The translations under genes were made by a program, and so were the position numbers. Below are positions 38,704 through 50,249 of a DNA stretch of 64,000 bases, in pieces. This DNA comes from Rhynchosporium graminicola (Eukaryota; Ascomycota; Leotiomycetes; Helotiales; Ploettnerulaceae). A model generated the notes under the pieces. That model was not told the DNA's origin. It did no database searches and saw nothing but the letters and a program-made list of their open reading frames with translations. The stretch covers positions 378,084 to 442,083 of the forward strand of contig FJUW01000045.1 in assembly GCA_900074885.1 (NCBI GenBank), written 5' to 3'. Positions within the stretch are counted from its first letter, which is position 1. Every line of letters begins with the position of its first letter.

Positions 38704-39383
38704 AGTAAGCGAGGCTAAGCGAAGTGATAGAACACTTAAAAGTTATAGAAGAAGCGAAAGTCGAAATCGAATTCTGAAGAAGCTAAAAGATTAAGGAGAG
38801 TCAGATATCTTAGTTAAGTAGATATAGAGAGAGTTAAATTAAAGGTTCTAGTAGAGAGGGGTCGATTCTGCTGAGAGGGATAGATTATACCGAGGTATAA
38901 GGATTACGAGTCGGATTCTGATAATTTCCGCTAGAGTAATAAGCTACTTTATCCTAGTCTAAAAGTAAGGTTTTTCGCTATTAGAGCTACTTTCGGAAAC
39001 TTGAAGTCGAGTGAGGAGATAGTGAATATTAGGGCCTTAAGGGAAGTTTCCACTTAAAATTCGTCCGTTATAACCCTACGTAAAGGGGGTAATTCGAGTA
39101 TCCGAGAGTGACTTGTAAAACTAGTGCTTCTGAGCGTCGATTATACCTAAATCTCTAGCTATCTAAGAGATCTCCGGAATCTTGGCTCTTTTGAAAGCCT
39201 AACCGTCGAATCAGAGAGTTATATATATAGTCGAGATAGGTACGTATATGCGCCGAAACTGTATTAAAGTAATAAAGATAATAGAATACTTAATAAAGAG
39301 GTTAAAGAGTTCGTCTGTAATCGAGCTTTCTAGGTGAGATATTATTTAATGCTATTCCCGGCGGTCTTGATCTTTCTATTTAA

Positions 39384-39586
39384 TATAACGATATAAGACT
39401 TAAGGCAGTATATAAGTAGGAATAAAATAAGTAGGGAGGCTAAGAGCGATCTTATATAGTCTAGTACGAAGGAAACAGAAAGATATAGAGCTCTGAAGGA
39501 GTCTGCACCTTCTATATATATAAGGAGGGTATGCCTGAGGCACCGATACTGGCCCGTATCTGCCACGTATACTATGCGCCGTCACA
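39384..39586 (-). repeat. 5' LTR of element D2 (203 bp, right end)
   Basis: On the element strand it starts TGTGACGGCGCATAG, the best preserved start of the family. Followed on the plus strand by the TSD GTATC. The overlapping short frames at 39342-39585 are not genes. Confidence 0.9.
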
Positions 39587-39591
39587 GTATC

Positions 39592-39930
39592 TATCCCGGG
39601 TGCAACCCGTTATAATTCTACTTCTTCTATTAATATAAATAGATTAAGAATAAGCAGAAAGCACTACCGACTTAGCGCTAGTTTTAAACCTAGCTGAAAT
39701 AGTATACATAACTCTATACTATTAAAATAAAGCTAATTACTTATACTAGGCTCGATACTTATACTAAAGAAGAAGTAATCAACTAGTTTATAAGACTTAA
39801 AGAGAAGCTTACTTTCTATAAGATTACTTTAGCTAAGAATATCTTAAATATAGACGAATCAGGAGCACGTATTAGATATCCCGCTAGAGAGTATATAATA
39901 GATCTAACTATAGTTAAAGAATTATATACC
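39592..39930 (+). pseudogene. pogo/Fot1-like DDE transposase, N-side fragment (RIP-broken)
   Basis: Reading through stops gives the region before and at the first catalytic Asp of a fungal pogo-type (DDE superfamily, CENP-B-like) transposase: a LITYTRLDTYTKEEVIN-like stretch, a WF-like site with Trp changed to stop, then NILNIDESGARI, where the Asp at 39853-39855 is the first catalytic residue. The frame runs into VKELYT at 39926 and is cut there by copia element C2; it resumes after C2 at 46244. The N-terminal DNA-binding part is not seen, so the transposon is truncated upstream, perhaps by the D2/A3 insertions. Confidence 0.75.
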
Positions 39931-40137
39931 TGTTGGTATCACTCTGTCGTAGTACGTACAATCAAGTAGTCTGCGTGAGCCAAAGTATAGTGATAATAGT
40001 AGTAGTATTATCTGTTGTATCGTAGCTGGTTTTCCTAGGTAGTTGAGACTCCGTAAGGGAGATATATCCGGCCGGCTAAACCTCGGCGCAGATACTCGAC
40101 TAATACGTGACTATAGACTAATAACTATAGACTAATA
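39931..40137 (-). repeat. 3' LTR of element C2 (207 bp, left end)
   Basis: On the plus strand it begins TGTTGGTATCACTC and ends GACTAATA (CCAACA with RIP-type changes). Preceded by the TSD ATACC. Confidence 0.92.
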
Positions 40138-43100
40138 CTAGGAGTACTTTAAAGTAGCTCTAAATTATCTACTTCTCTATATGAAAGTAACGCTTTTACC
40201 TTCTAGTAAGAGTAGTACCGTAGTACTATTCGTGCAGAAGTATTATATAATATATAGGGTTCTACGTGATCAGGTCCCGGGTCTAAAGATTCTGCTTAAA
40301 AGATAACTGAACTAAACGCCTTATAGGCTCTCTTCCGGCTTCAAGTCATCTAAATTCCCTCTATCTACCTATTCTATAGGCTTAATAACTAATAGATTCG
40401 TATACAATAGCTCCTTTAAAGCTCCGTTATAATTCGTCTTAGTTATCGTATCCGCAGGGTTATCTAGCCCTACTACCCAAATTACCTCTAATATCTCCTT
40501 TCTTTCGTACGCCTGATATAGATACATAAGGTTAATTATTAATCTCTTCTCTCTTATAGTATTAAGTCGTACTACGCAGTCGTATAAAGATTTAGAATCG
40601 GTAACTATAATTAAAGGTAGTACTATAATCTTTATAATCTGCTTAATAGTAGTCTTAATAGTACCGGCTATATTAAAACCTTCTGATATAGCGTATAGTT
40701 CAGAGGCTAGTATAGATCTAGTAACTCTCTTATAGTAAACCGAAGACTAGTGAATAACGTTTACCTTATTATACTTATCTATAAGTATATAGATATAGCT
40801 AATTTAAGAGTAGAAGTCTTTTAAATTAGTAAATAAACTATCAGTAAATACGACGAGTTTAAGAGACTTCTTATCTAATTTAATATATCAGAGACTTTTA
40901 CTATAGTTAAGCTTTTACTATAAGATTCTCTTATTTAAGAGCTTAAAGTCTTTCTCTATTAGATTTATAATTTAAGTAATAAAAGAGATATTAAATAATA
41001 CTTCTAGCTAAGAAATAGTTACTAGGTATAAACCTCTAGCTCTATAGGTAGTAAATTACTTGATTTAGGTAAGACCTTATCGTATACTTCCACGGGAATT
41101 AGTAAGATTAACTAGTTCCTTCTTAATTATTCTTAATATCTTATTATACGATTATTAAGACAATCGAATAGAGCCGTTAGTTTCTAAGGTAATATAACCT
41201 CTATTAAAGTTAATTAGGTATAAAGTAGTTAACTATTCTCTCTTATTCGACTTAAATCCGGCTTTCTATAGCTCTCTCTCTTCTGCGTCTATAAAGGTTT
41301 TATTACTAATAAAGAAGGTATCGTTAATCTGAAGACTAAGAGCTCCTATACTAGCTTCACCTGAAATAGATAGTAGATACGTATCGAACGTCGATAGTAC
41401 TATATAGAGCTTCTTAACCTTATATCTATAGTATATACCGAACTAATAGTTCGCTGATTATAGTATACTATATATAGGCCTAACGCACCGCAAAAACTAA
41501 TATAGCTAAGCTAGAATCTCTTTTAGAGGGCGTACGAAGAAGTCACGTATTAGGTATAACGTAAACTAAGTATAAGCTTATATAATATCACAGCTATATA
41601 CCTTAAACTTAAGGTGCATAACTGCGTATACTAGCAGTAGTCGTTAGCTAACTCGTTGAATAGTTAGTAATATAATAAGTACTTAGTTCTTTCCAGAGTT
41701 ATTATACGCTTATATAACTAGTCTAGACTTCTTATAGGCCTTCTATATACTCTTAAATTTTATCTAATCGATAAATTTAGCGTTAAAGACCCTAGCTCCG
41801 GCTAGTAATTTATCTTTATAGACTAATTTAAAGATCCCTATAGCGATTAAACTATTAATCTCCTTACGTCTTAACGTAGCGTATTAAGGTTCTATTACTA
41901 GGAAACTAATAAATAATTTATCTATATAATTCAAGTAAACTTTAACGTTATTATCTCTAAATCGAATTAGCTTTTATCGATCTCGATAAGGTTACTTCTT
42001 TAGTACTAGTATAGGTCGATTTGACTTAGTAGTACTAAGTAATAGTACTCCTAGGAGTAAGATAGGAGGTAGTGAGAGTATAATTTCAGGTATAATACTC
42101 TCTGGTTCATCAGAATCGATATCTTCTTTATACTATAGTTTAATCGACGTAGAGCGAAAGACTAATAACCTAGAGCGAAAGGTTATTAGTCTGCTGTCGA
42201 TTTCTATTACGTAGTTCTCTCCGTCTATAGAAATAAGTAGCTAAGGTCTATCCTAGAAGCCTTTCTCTCTCTAAACTAGTACTAGAGAGTTCAATAGAAG
42301 GTCTCTTATTACTATAGAACTAAGTCTATTTCGAGTATTTAGGGTATTATTAACTTACTGACGACTCTATAGTTTGCGAATCTCTTCTATAGCCTTATAA
42401 AATATAGTAGCTCGTTAGGAGACTAATAGCGAAAGTGCGTCTATCTCTACTATTCTAGGATATGCTCTAAATACTAGTAAAACAAGTATAATTCTACTAG
42501 GTCTAGAAATATAATTAATTACGTAGAATACTATCTATAGTACTATATCTTAACTAAGGTGCGGTAATTCCTTACGAATTATCATATAAGCTCTCTTCAG
42601 AGGGCCGTAGTATCTCTCTACCTTACTAATAGAGTAGTGAGCCTCTATAGGTATAACTTTAACTATAGAACCCTTTATCTTAGTACTCTATACGAATTCT
42701 TTTAATTTAAATTACGTACCTGCGTCTATAATAATAAAATCCGGTAGTCTAAGGTAGGTATCTATCTATATCTACTTAAATCAGTTCTATATATGTTCTG
42801 CAGATATATTAGTAATAAAACCTCCGTTTTGAAAGGTAATACTTTAGTCGACTATATATAAGACTTACTGATCGTCTAGTTATATAATATCGATTATTAC
42901 TTCGTAATTGAAGTATATATTATTAGTATCGTAGAGCTTAAACTTGAATCTGCCTAGCGATCTTCCGTATAGCTAGTAGTACTTATAGAGCTTAGTAAGC
43001 TCCTTTAGTACCCCTGAGTTATACTCGTGACTGGCCTATTATAGTAAATCTTCTAGCTTTCTTACTAAGGGGTGTCCGAATCGGTAGTAAAGTCGACGCA

Positions 43101-46031
43101 AATCCGTCTTCGTAAGTACTCTTATATTCGACTAGAAGCACTCTATAATATATATCTTAAGTAACTTCTTCTAAAGTAAGAAGAGGTAGCCGAATCTCTA
43201 TATAACTAGTATATCTCCCTATAGTATAATAAGTATATTACGAAGATTATTTAATATAACTCTGAGCTTATCTATATCGTCTAAATAGAGTAGAAACAGA
43301 GTATCTATAGCTATAACCTCAAATTAGATCTTTCTAATTAGAGAAGGTATAATTATTATACTAATAGAAGTAGCCTTACTAATACCGAATTTAACGTTTA
43401 TTCCACGGGAAGGCAAGAGTTCAGCTTTATATAGAGCCTTATAGGCTTCGTATTAACCTTTACCTATTATAGATACCTTTACTGCTCTAGTATCGATTAT
43501 AATTCTATGAAAAACTAACGAATTATATTAGGGGCTGCTTATTATCGTCTCTGCGGTCAGGTTCTCTTCTATAGCTTCTTCGGTAGTATCTAATAGGTAT
43601 TTAAAAGCTATATTTACTAGGGTTTCTATTATTAGCTATATAGCTACTACTAAGATAAGTCCTATAGAAGTTATAAATAGAGCTTCCGGCTGAGCGTCGG
43701 AATCGTAGTCTATATCGCTCCCGGCTTCGTATGAGGTAAAGGCAGTAGCTATATACTTATCTTCTGTACCTTTATACTCTGCGACATATTATCTATATAC
43801 CTTCTTAAAGACTCTTCTAAAGTTGCTTTTAAACTTAGAAGAGTTCTTCGCTTTAAACTTCTCCTTAGCTTTCTCTCTTTCTTCTACTATATAGTTAAAG
43901 GATATATAATCCGTAGTATTATATATTTAGCACTTCTTAGCGTTACCTTCCTTATCTAGCGTATTTATCTTCTTCTCTTCTTATATTCTAAATCGCCTTT
44001 TACTATCTCTCTTCTCTTCGTATACTTATCTTTTATTATAATTACTTCGGAATTTTCGATTAGTATAGAAAGTAGTACTAGTTATAAGGTATACGTGCTT
44101 ATAGTTAACGATAGAGGTTCTAATAGAAGTAATCGTCTTTTTAGTAGAAGTTATAAGTTAAGCTAGAGCAATTTAGTAAGCTTCCGAGCTTTAGTAGGTA
44201 GTAATAACCTTATTTATAACGAACTTCTTATAGCGTAATTCAAAGGGTATACTATAACGTAGCTCTCTAATCTACGTAGAAAGTATATTAAAGTACTCTG
44301 AAGTTATCTTTCTAGGGTTCTTTTCCTTAATCGATTTAAGAGTAAGAAGATTCTATATAGTTAGGGAAGATCTACTAAACTCCTCGCTCTTAAACTAATC
44401 TATTATATTCTTTAGTATAGTATCGAATTTAATAATCAGAGAGGTTCTAGGGATACTATTCAGATTATAATAGTAGTATTAGAAAGCAGCGCCTTTTAGT
44501 ATTAATAGAAACGCCTTACTATACTCATCAAATAGAATCTCGGCTCTTAAGCAAGAATAATAGAATATTCTGACCTTACTACTGAAGCTATCTCCGTCTC
44601 CCTTGAATTTCATCTCTTCTGGAAATATATAGGAGAAGCTAGCGATCTCCTTTCTATACGACTTCTCCTTCTCCTTTTATATTATATTATAGTACTCTCC
44701 CTCTCCTCCTCTAGCTCCTTAGTAGCTATCTCCTCCTCCTCCTCCTCCTCCTCTTCCTCCTTAAGAGCCTTCTCCTCCTTAGTAGCCTCCTCCTCCTCTA
44801 GCTCCTCCTCTTCTACTCCCTATATTCTTCGGTATACGCTTTCTATAGTATCGCTACTCTTCTCTATTCTAGTTAGAGGAGGTCTCTTTATATTACTATA
44901 CTTCTTAAGTAGAATCTCAGTCTTATTATAGAGGTTAATAGTATTCTTTATTAAAGTCGAATTCGCTAATAGGAGGTAAGCTAAATATAGTATAGTATCT
45001 TTAATATAGTCTATAGAACTCCTTCTTTAATCTCTTATACTCTAACTTATCTTATTAAGTAGCTATATTATTTAGTATCTTTTTCTCTCTCTTATCTCGC
45101 TATTATTACGCAGATATCTGCTTCTCTAGTACTAGTAGGTTTAATACTATATACTATAGCCGTATAGAGAGTATCTTCTCTCTTATTATACTCTCTAGTT
45201 CCTTTAAGGTCTAACTACTACGTATAGTATCTCATGGAGTATATAGAAGCTTATATAGCTCTTGCGCAGGTTCGTCGCTTTCTTCGATAAATATACCTTT
45301 AGTACGTAAGGTAAATATAAGGTTATTATTTAACGATTTCTTAATAGATTTAAAAGAGTCTATTATCTAACTTTCGTATATCTTCTTAAATAAGGAGTAT
45401 AAGAGTCTATCTACGTAGTCGGAGCTCTTAATTTATCTAATAAGACTTTCTCCCTGTTTCCGTATAGTCTCCGGGTCTAGTAGGTCCTTACCGGAGTTCG
45501 CAGGTGTATCGAAAGCACTAAGGGTATTATTATCTCTTATTATATTAAAGGTCTGATTCGTATAAGTGTTTTAGTGCTATTCCGAGGTTATTTAGAATAG
45601 TAGTTATAGAGTTATTCTTAAGTGTTATATAGTAATAGGAAGCGCTAGCGTAGCGCGTTCAAGTTTTGACTTCGAGTTTTCGGCGCAACTTAAAAGCGCG
45701 TTCTTTGAAGTCGGGTTACGGTAGTAATCGAAGTACGTAGAAGGTAAGTACGTAGGTAAGTACGTAGAAGGTAAGTACGTAGAAGGTAATAGTAGTATAA
45801 TATACTAGAATTCGAATCCTTTAATCGTATTGCAGGTAGAATCCAGGCAAATTATCTTAGTAATTCAAGTTAAATAGTATAGAGGAGACCGTGTCTTCTC
45901 TAGTACTTGAGCTATTGCTATAGTAGATATCTCTACTCTTTAAGGTTACTAGCGCGCTCTTTTTAGTAGTCGAAATTCTTAGAATTTGACTACTTTTAAA
46001 GAGTGAAATGATCTATGCGTCTATTGATTAA

Positions 46032-46238
46032 TATTAGTATCACTCTGTTATAGTACGTATAATCAAGTAGTCTGCGTGAGCTAAAGTATAGTAATAATAG
46101 TAGTAGTATTATCTGTTATATTATGGCTGGTTTTCCTAGGTAATCGAGACTCCGTAAGGGAGATATATCCGGCCGGCTAAACCCCGGCGCAGATACTCGA
46201 CTAACACGTGACTATGGACCAACAACTATGGACCAACA
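46032..46238 (-). repeat. 5' LTR of element C2 (207 bp, right end)
   Basis: On the plus strand it begins TATTAGTATCACTC and ends GGACCAACA; the right edge keeps two unmutated copies of a TATGGACCAACA unit. Followed by the TSD ATACC. Confidence 0.92.
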
Positions 46239-46243
46239 ATACC

Positions 46244-46471
46244 TCTTCGCTAGAGAATCGAAAGTCAGTTACTATACTAGAGACGATATTTGCAGATAGT
46301 AGAGAACTTTTACCTCTGTCTATAATAGCTCTAGGTAGCGATATTATAAAGAATTAGATTGCGAAAGAGCTAAAGGGCGAGGAGATAATTATATATACTC
46401 TAACTAGATATATTAATAATAATAAGATTATAGAGTACGCAGATCACTTAACTAAGTATAGTCGAGATGCG
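46244..46471 (+). pseudogene. pogo/Fot1-like DDE transposase, middle fragment after C2
   Basis: Continues the frame broken at 39930: SSLENRKSVTILETIFADS, then a PLxxI-x-LG region, WIAKELKGEE (Trp as stop), YTLTRYINNNKIIEYADHLTKYS. This is the order seen between the first and second catalytic Asp of Fot1/pogo-type transposases (ENRK, ETIxADG, LKGEE, YTN, DHxxKHS). The match ends at about 46471, exactly where base composition turns GC-balanced; the third acidic residue and the 3' end of the transposon are missing. Confidence 0.75.
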
Positions 46472-47037
46472 CATTGTGTCCTCATGAGAAATCACTCATC
46501 CGAAAAAATCGGCTGATTGTTTCCCATTCATCCCCTTCTTCCGAAATGGTTTTTGGAATGGGGTAGCTAGTGGCTGCAGATTAGCGCACCCCAGTCTGAT
46601 TGAACTTGAGGATAAACCTTATTTTCATTGCAAAAAGCGCAGGTGAATCCCTGGTTCGTTGCAAGCATCCTTAGCTCAAAAGGCATGCCCCCTGTCACGA
46701 AGGATTAAAACGTTCAGATGTGAGACAAAGCAAATTCAGTGCCTTAGAAATCTTTCTCTAGTCGCAGACTATCAAAGAGGGTATCGCTACGATATTGAAG
46801 TTTCCCCTCTCCGGCCCTCTCCGGGAGAAAAAGGGTAAAGTGTAATGACCCCGAAAAATGGCACGCGCGTACGCAGAGCATATTTATTTCATAGATTAGG
46901 GAAGATATACCAGGTAGTGGGGCTAAAGTTCAAGAACAAAGACTAGTTAGGGCAAAGAGGAAATACTTCGTACATGGCCGAATAAATGTTATTTTCATAT
47001 CAATATGCACTAGATACTTGGCATTTTATTCAAACCC
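46472..47037. other. Intergenic, no gene seen; start of GC-balanced DNA
   Basis: Base composition changes abruptly near 46471, and CpA/TpG are no longer depleted. I see no convincing reading frame. The right part (about 46840-47037) probably belongs to the Tc1-type remnant described next, as its 3' flank, but I cannot define a terminal repeat. Confidence 0.6.
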
Positions 47038-47148
47038 TTAGTATTTTGTATGGCCACCCTTAGCTAAGATCACTGCAATACATCTGTCACAATTCGCAGT
47101 CGGTCGTCTCGGCTGCATTGCTTTTGTTGTGGTGTTTTCGGCGTTGGC
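47038..47148 (-). pseudogene. Tc1/mariner-type transposase, C-terminal remnant
   Basis: On the minus strand about 37 codons end with RCIAVILAKGGHTKY and stop TAA (47040-47038). The tail MxRRCxAVIxAKGGHTKY is a well-known ending of Tc1-like (DDE_3 / IS630-Tc1) transposases. No upstream part with the DDE residues is visible, so this is a truncated relic. It is not visibly RIP-mutated, fitting its short length or single-copy state. Confidence 0.7.
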
Positions 47149-49121
47149 ACTAAATAGAATGCGCTCTCTATGATAATCCAAGGTTATTTTAGTGTAAAGA
47201 GCTATAGAAAAGCTGCGTCTAAAGCATCAAGTAGTTATTGGCTAGAATGCCTGTAAGAGGCGGAATCTCCTAGAGAGTATACCCCTGCCTATACCCCTGG
47301 AAAATAACATTTAATATAGCCTGTACGAAGTATCCTCGTTAATAGAGACTTTTGAGGAGAAAGGTATACTAAGGTTGAGAGTCAAAGTATCTTGACGCGT
47401 ATGTTATATTGCTATCCCAATCCATAGGAGTGTAGCCCTACGCGACGCGCGTACTAAATCTCGTTGGGCAGGACGGAGTATAGATACTTGGCTAGGGATG
47501 CATGTGATGAAGTGTAAAAAGGTATGCGTAGGAAAAAACTGGCCAGAAATATTCGATAACAATACTCAATGATCCACGTTTAATATCTAAGTATTTATTG
47601 ATATAAAGCTAGTTAATTATAGGTAGTTAACTACGGAAGTGCTAGGGCTAAAGGACATTACCGCCTTTAGGCAGAACATGATCAGCGACCAAACAAACAT
47701 TCAGCTTTCCCTTGTTCTGCCTAAGGCGTTAATATACTTTAGCACCCTCTTCGTGTGGGTGGGAAGCTGCCGATTTGAGGCAGGCTCGCGATTGTCCCAG
47801 CCTTAGTATATTACTATTTTGATAAACTAGTTATCATGAAGAATCAATAGATATAAAACTGAAGTGTTCTAATACTTTTCGAAACTTAATCGAAAATTTT
47901 CGAATCATGTAGCATAAAAAATGTATCTCTAGAAATTTTTATTTGGGGTGTTCTCGCTTGCCACAAATCGGAGCTGTGGTAAGGGGTTTGACATTTAATA
48001 CTGGGAGGCGGATTGTACGAATAATTCACGAAGGCCACAAAATAAATTAATCAGCTATCGCGTTTACTCTGGCCGGTCCATCGCTGGCAAACCAGGCAAA
48101 AGTGGAGAGATAAAAGGGAAAGCAAAGCTCGCACGGTTGTGAGGCTTTATGTCATGGCCTTCGTACCTACTCCGCAGGTATGCAAAATAAATCGTCTATC
48201 CAGGCCAGGCCTACGATATTACAGCGGTGAGGTGTTGCCCCTAGTCGATAGGTGTCTCTTAAAATACTACCTCGAAATATTGCAAAACACTACATGAATG
48301 AATAGAAAAAAGTAGTTCATGTGCCTTAAGATAAGAGAAATACTATATGCTTTTTCCGTTTTTGTCTTTCTATTAGTTGTAGTAGTTTATTGGGGGAGAA
48401 CGCCCTCGCGAAAACGACTAGAAGTAACACTTAAACGCCGCACTATCGTAGGTAGGTTCGCTAGTTAGATAGCCTTAGCCCAAACCGTGCTTTTCTCGCC
48501 TCCTCATTAGAAGACTTGTAATAAGAAACGTCAGTAGTTAATCTAGTATAGTTTAAAATTATAAAGATATAATAGCTTCTTCTCTAATAATAAAGCTATG
48601 CGTGTTCTAGCAAAAATAATGAGTATCGAAACATTTTTCTGACCGATCACTGATATGAAATTTTATGAATTGAATTTCATGACAACTGTGCCGCTCTCGT
48701 TAACTGAACACCTTACCTTAATCTTCCATTTCAAACCCTCTAGTCTCATAATAGAAGATAAAGATCGCAATTTCAGCGAAAATTCATTATCAGGTTTTCC
48801 TTATGCGCACATACCCCTAAGGCCCAAGAATTACACCCGCGAAATCCGCGAGAAAGAGTGAACTCCGAGAACGATGCACTTGAGAATATCTACATTCAAG
48901 TATGGAAATGTGTAAGATTTCCACAATAAAAAAGCTTGTCACCGCCATGGTCTGCACCAGGTAACCTCATGTTGACATCAACGGATCTCGCTTATTTTGT
49001 CTTGGCAGCCTTTCAGCCTAGATATCAAGCGTGAATGTTCCTGCGGTTAGGACGGTTGGATAATATAACTTATGACCCAGCGAACGATATGGCGACAAGG
49101 GTGTCATTCGAAGATCTAAAC
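47149..49121. other. Intergenic, no gene seen apart from the hairpin
   Basis: Stop-rich in all frames. A 68-codon frame at 48655-48861 has no recognisable motif and no intron-exon context, so I do not call it a gene. Some AT-rich stretches (47580-47640, 48300-48660) may be old repeat relics. Confidence 0.6.
47639..47745. repeat. Imperfect inverted repeat (hairpin, MITE-like)
   Basis: Arms 47639-47678 and 47713-47745: GTGCT...GCCTTTAGGCAGAACA faces TGTTCTGCCTAAGGC...AGCAC, with a loop of about 34 bp and a few mismatches and gaps. It could be a small palindromic transposon relic. No target duplication was found. Confidence 0.6.
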
Positions 49122-49192
49122 GTAATTGTTGGTCCATAGTCACGAGTAGCTGAGTATCTGCGCCGGAATTTAGCCGGCCAGATATACCTCCC

Positions 49193-49685
49193 ATCGAATT
49201 CCGACGACAAACCGAAGCCTAGCAGCGCTATACAACTCCCTACATCATCTGAAGAGCTGGGAGAACTACAAAGGAAGTACACTGTAGAGCTTGCCGCCTC
49301 CGGTTACTACGACAGAAGTCTGCAAGACCGGTTCCAAGTACTGTTTCAGGCATCGACGGATAAGGATTTCAGAAAGGATTTCATGTCGGAGAATACTAGT
49401 CTAATCAATGTCTTACGGAGAGGTGGATTATGCCTGATTCTTGTCAGCCCCGCTACCTCCCTGTACAGCTACCTATCTTCCGAGTACGGCGCTACGCTCC
49501 TGCATGGACGAATAAGAGATTCACGCCATGCATGCCGAAGATATCAAGTCACCATATGTCCATACCTTTGTAAGACCATACATGAACCCAACTACAAGCC
49601 GCCCACGTCATCAAAGTACTTCAATCAAGCTAACGTCCGTAATCTACGCCTACAGAAGAGTAGCAGATTACGCAGATTACGCTGA
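49193..49685 (+). pseudogene. Unassigned reading frame inside C3
   Basis: I do not recognise this protein. A frame is open without stops from the LTR breakpoint (49193) to TGA at 49683-49685, about 163 codons, with an internal ATG at 49383. It reads PSNSDDKPKPSSAIQLP early on, then a helical, charged part (SEELGELQRKYTVELAASGY) and a basic tail. It has no counterpart in C1 or C2 at the same place, so it may be captured host sequence or part of a diverged Gag. No start codon lies near its beginning and no splice sites are evident. Confidence 0.45.
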
Positions 49686-50249
49686 AGGAAGTAGATAAGG
49701 TCGTGAGGTAGAATATTTTCTGGAGTAAGATTCCACTAGGAAAGGGACAGCGGAGCAGGGAGGTGAGTCGAAGGAGAAGGAGAAGGAGTGCGGAGAAAAT
49801 ATACCAGAGGCGTACCTTTAACTGTTTCCTCTAATACTGAAAGGTGCTACACTCCAGCACTATTATCACGGTATAAGTAGTATTCAGAGAAAGGCGCCTA
49901 ATAATTAATGTTAAAAACACCTACGGATGCGATAACAATCCGAATTGCAAAGAAACATTGATGGAGCTTCTGCGCACTAGTCGCCTAGTGCTTATACCTA
50001 TAGAATAGGTGATGGAGAGACGAAGTTTCTGATGACTTGTTGCCGGAAGACAGCCTATAAGGCATTCGCTTCAGTCATCTTTCTCGCAGAACTTTTGGAC
50101 CCTCATCACATGGGAGTTTGTATATTACTACTATTCTCTGCAAGGAGTTATACTACAATATAGCTCTTAGTATGAGGCAAAAGTGTTACTTTCGTCAGAT
50201 AATCTTATGGAGTATTAGATAGCTTGGAGCTACTTTAAAGTACTCCCAG

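Larger units (their letters stand above)
37392..39586 (-). mobile_element. Element D2: complete gag-only LTR element (minus strand)
   Basis: 203-bp LTRs at 37392-37594 and 39384-39586 (the right one is the 5' LTR), flanked by the TSD GTATC (37387-37391 and 39587-39591). The interior of about 1.8 kb has room for one gene only: a Gag frame (see next entry). No pol domain is present. The LTR's U5-side half and the leader resemble element B. This is the structure described for TR-GAG type non-autonomous LTR retrotransposons. It is inserted in, or at the edge of, the pogo-type transposon remnant. Confidence 0.9.
39931..46238 (-). mobile_element. Element C2: complete Ty1/copia retrotransposon, minus strand
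   Basis: 207-bp LTRs at 39931-40137 (3' LTR) and 46032-46238 (5' LTR), flanked by the TSD ATACC (39926-39930 and 46239-46243). Same family as C1, in reverse. From right to left: Gag (about 43900-45500) with a Glu-rich stretch (44690-44820), knuckle near 43930, protease near 43500, integrase (about 42600-43150), RT (about 41150-41950), RNase H and C-terminus (about 40300-40860). RIP-type stops throughout. The insertion splits the transposase of the pogo-like element between codons that read ...ELYT and SSLENRKS. Two local rearrangements relative to C1 are described as findings: a short tandem repeat at 45731-45789 and a fold-back at 42159-42192. Confidence 0.92.

Noticed and set aside
45731..45789. 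CRISPR-like direct repeats
   Set aside because: Units are contiguous with no spacers, and the context is a copia leader in a fungal genome.
48655..48861. 68-codon gene
   Set aside because: No motif, no neighbours in frame, and AT-rich intergenic context.
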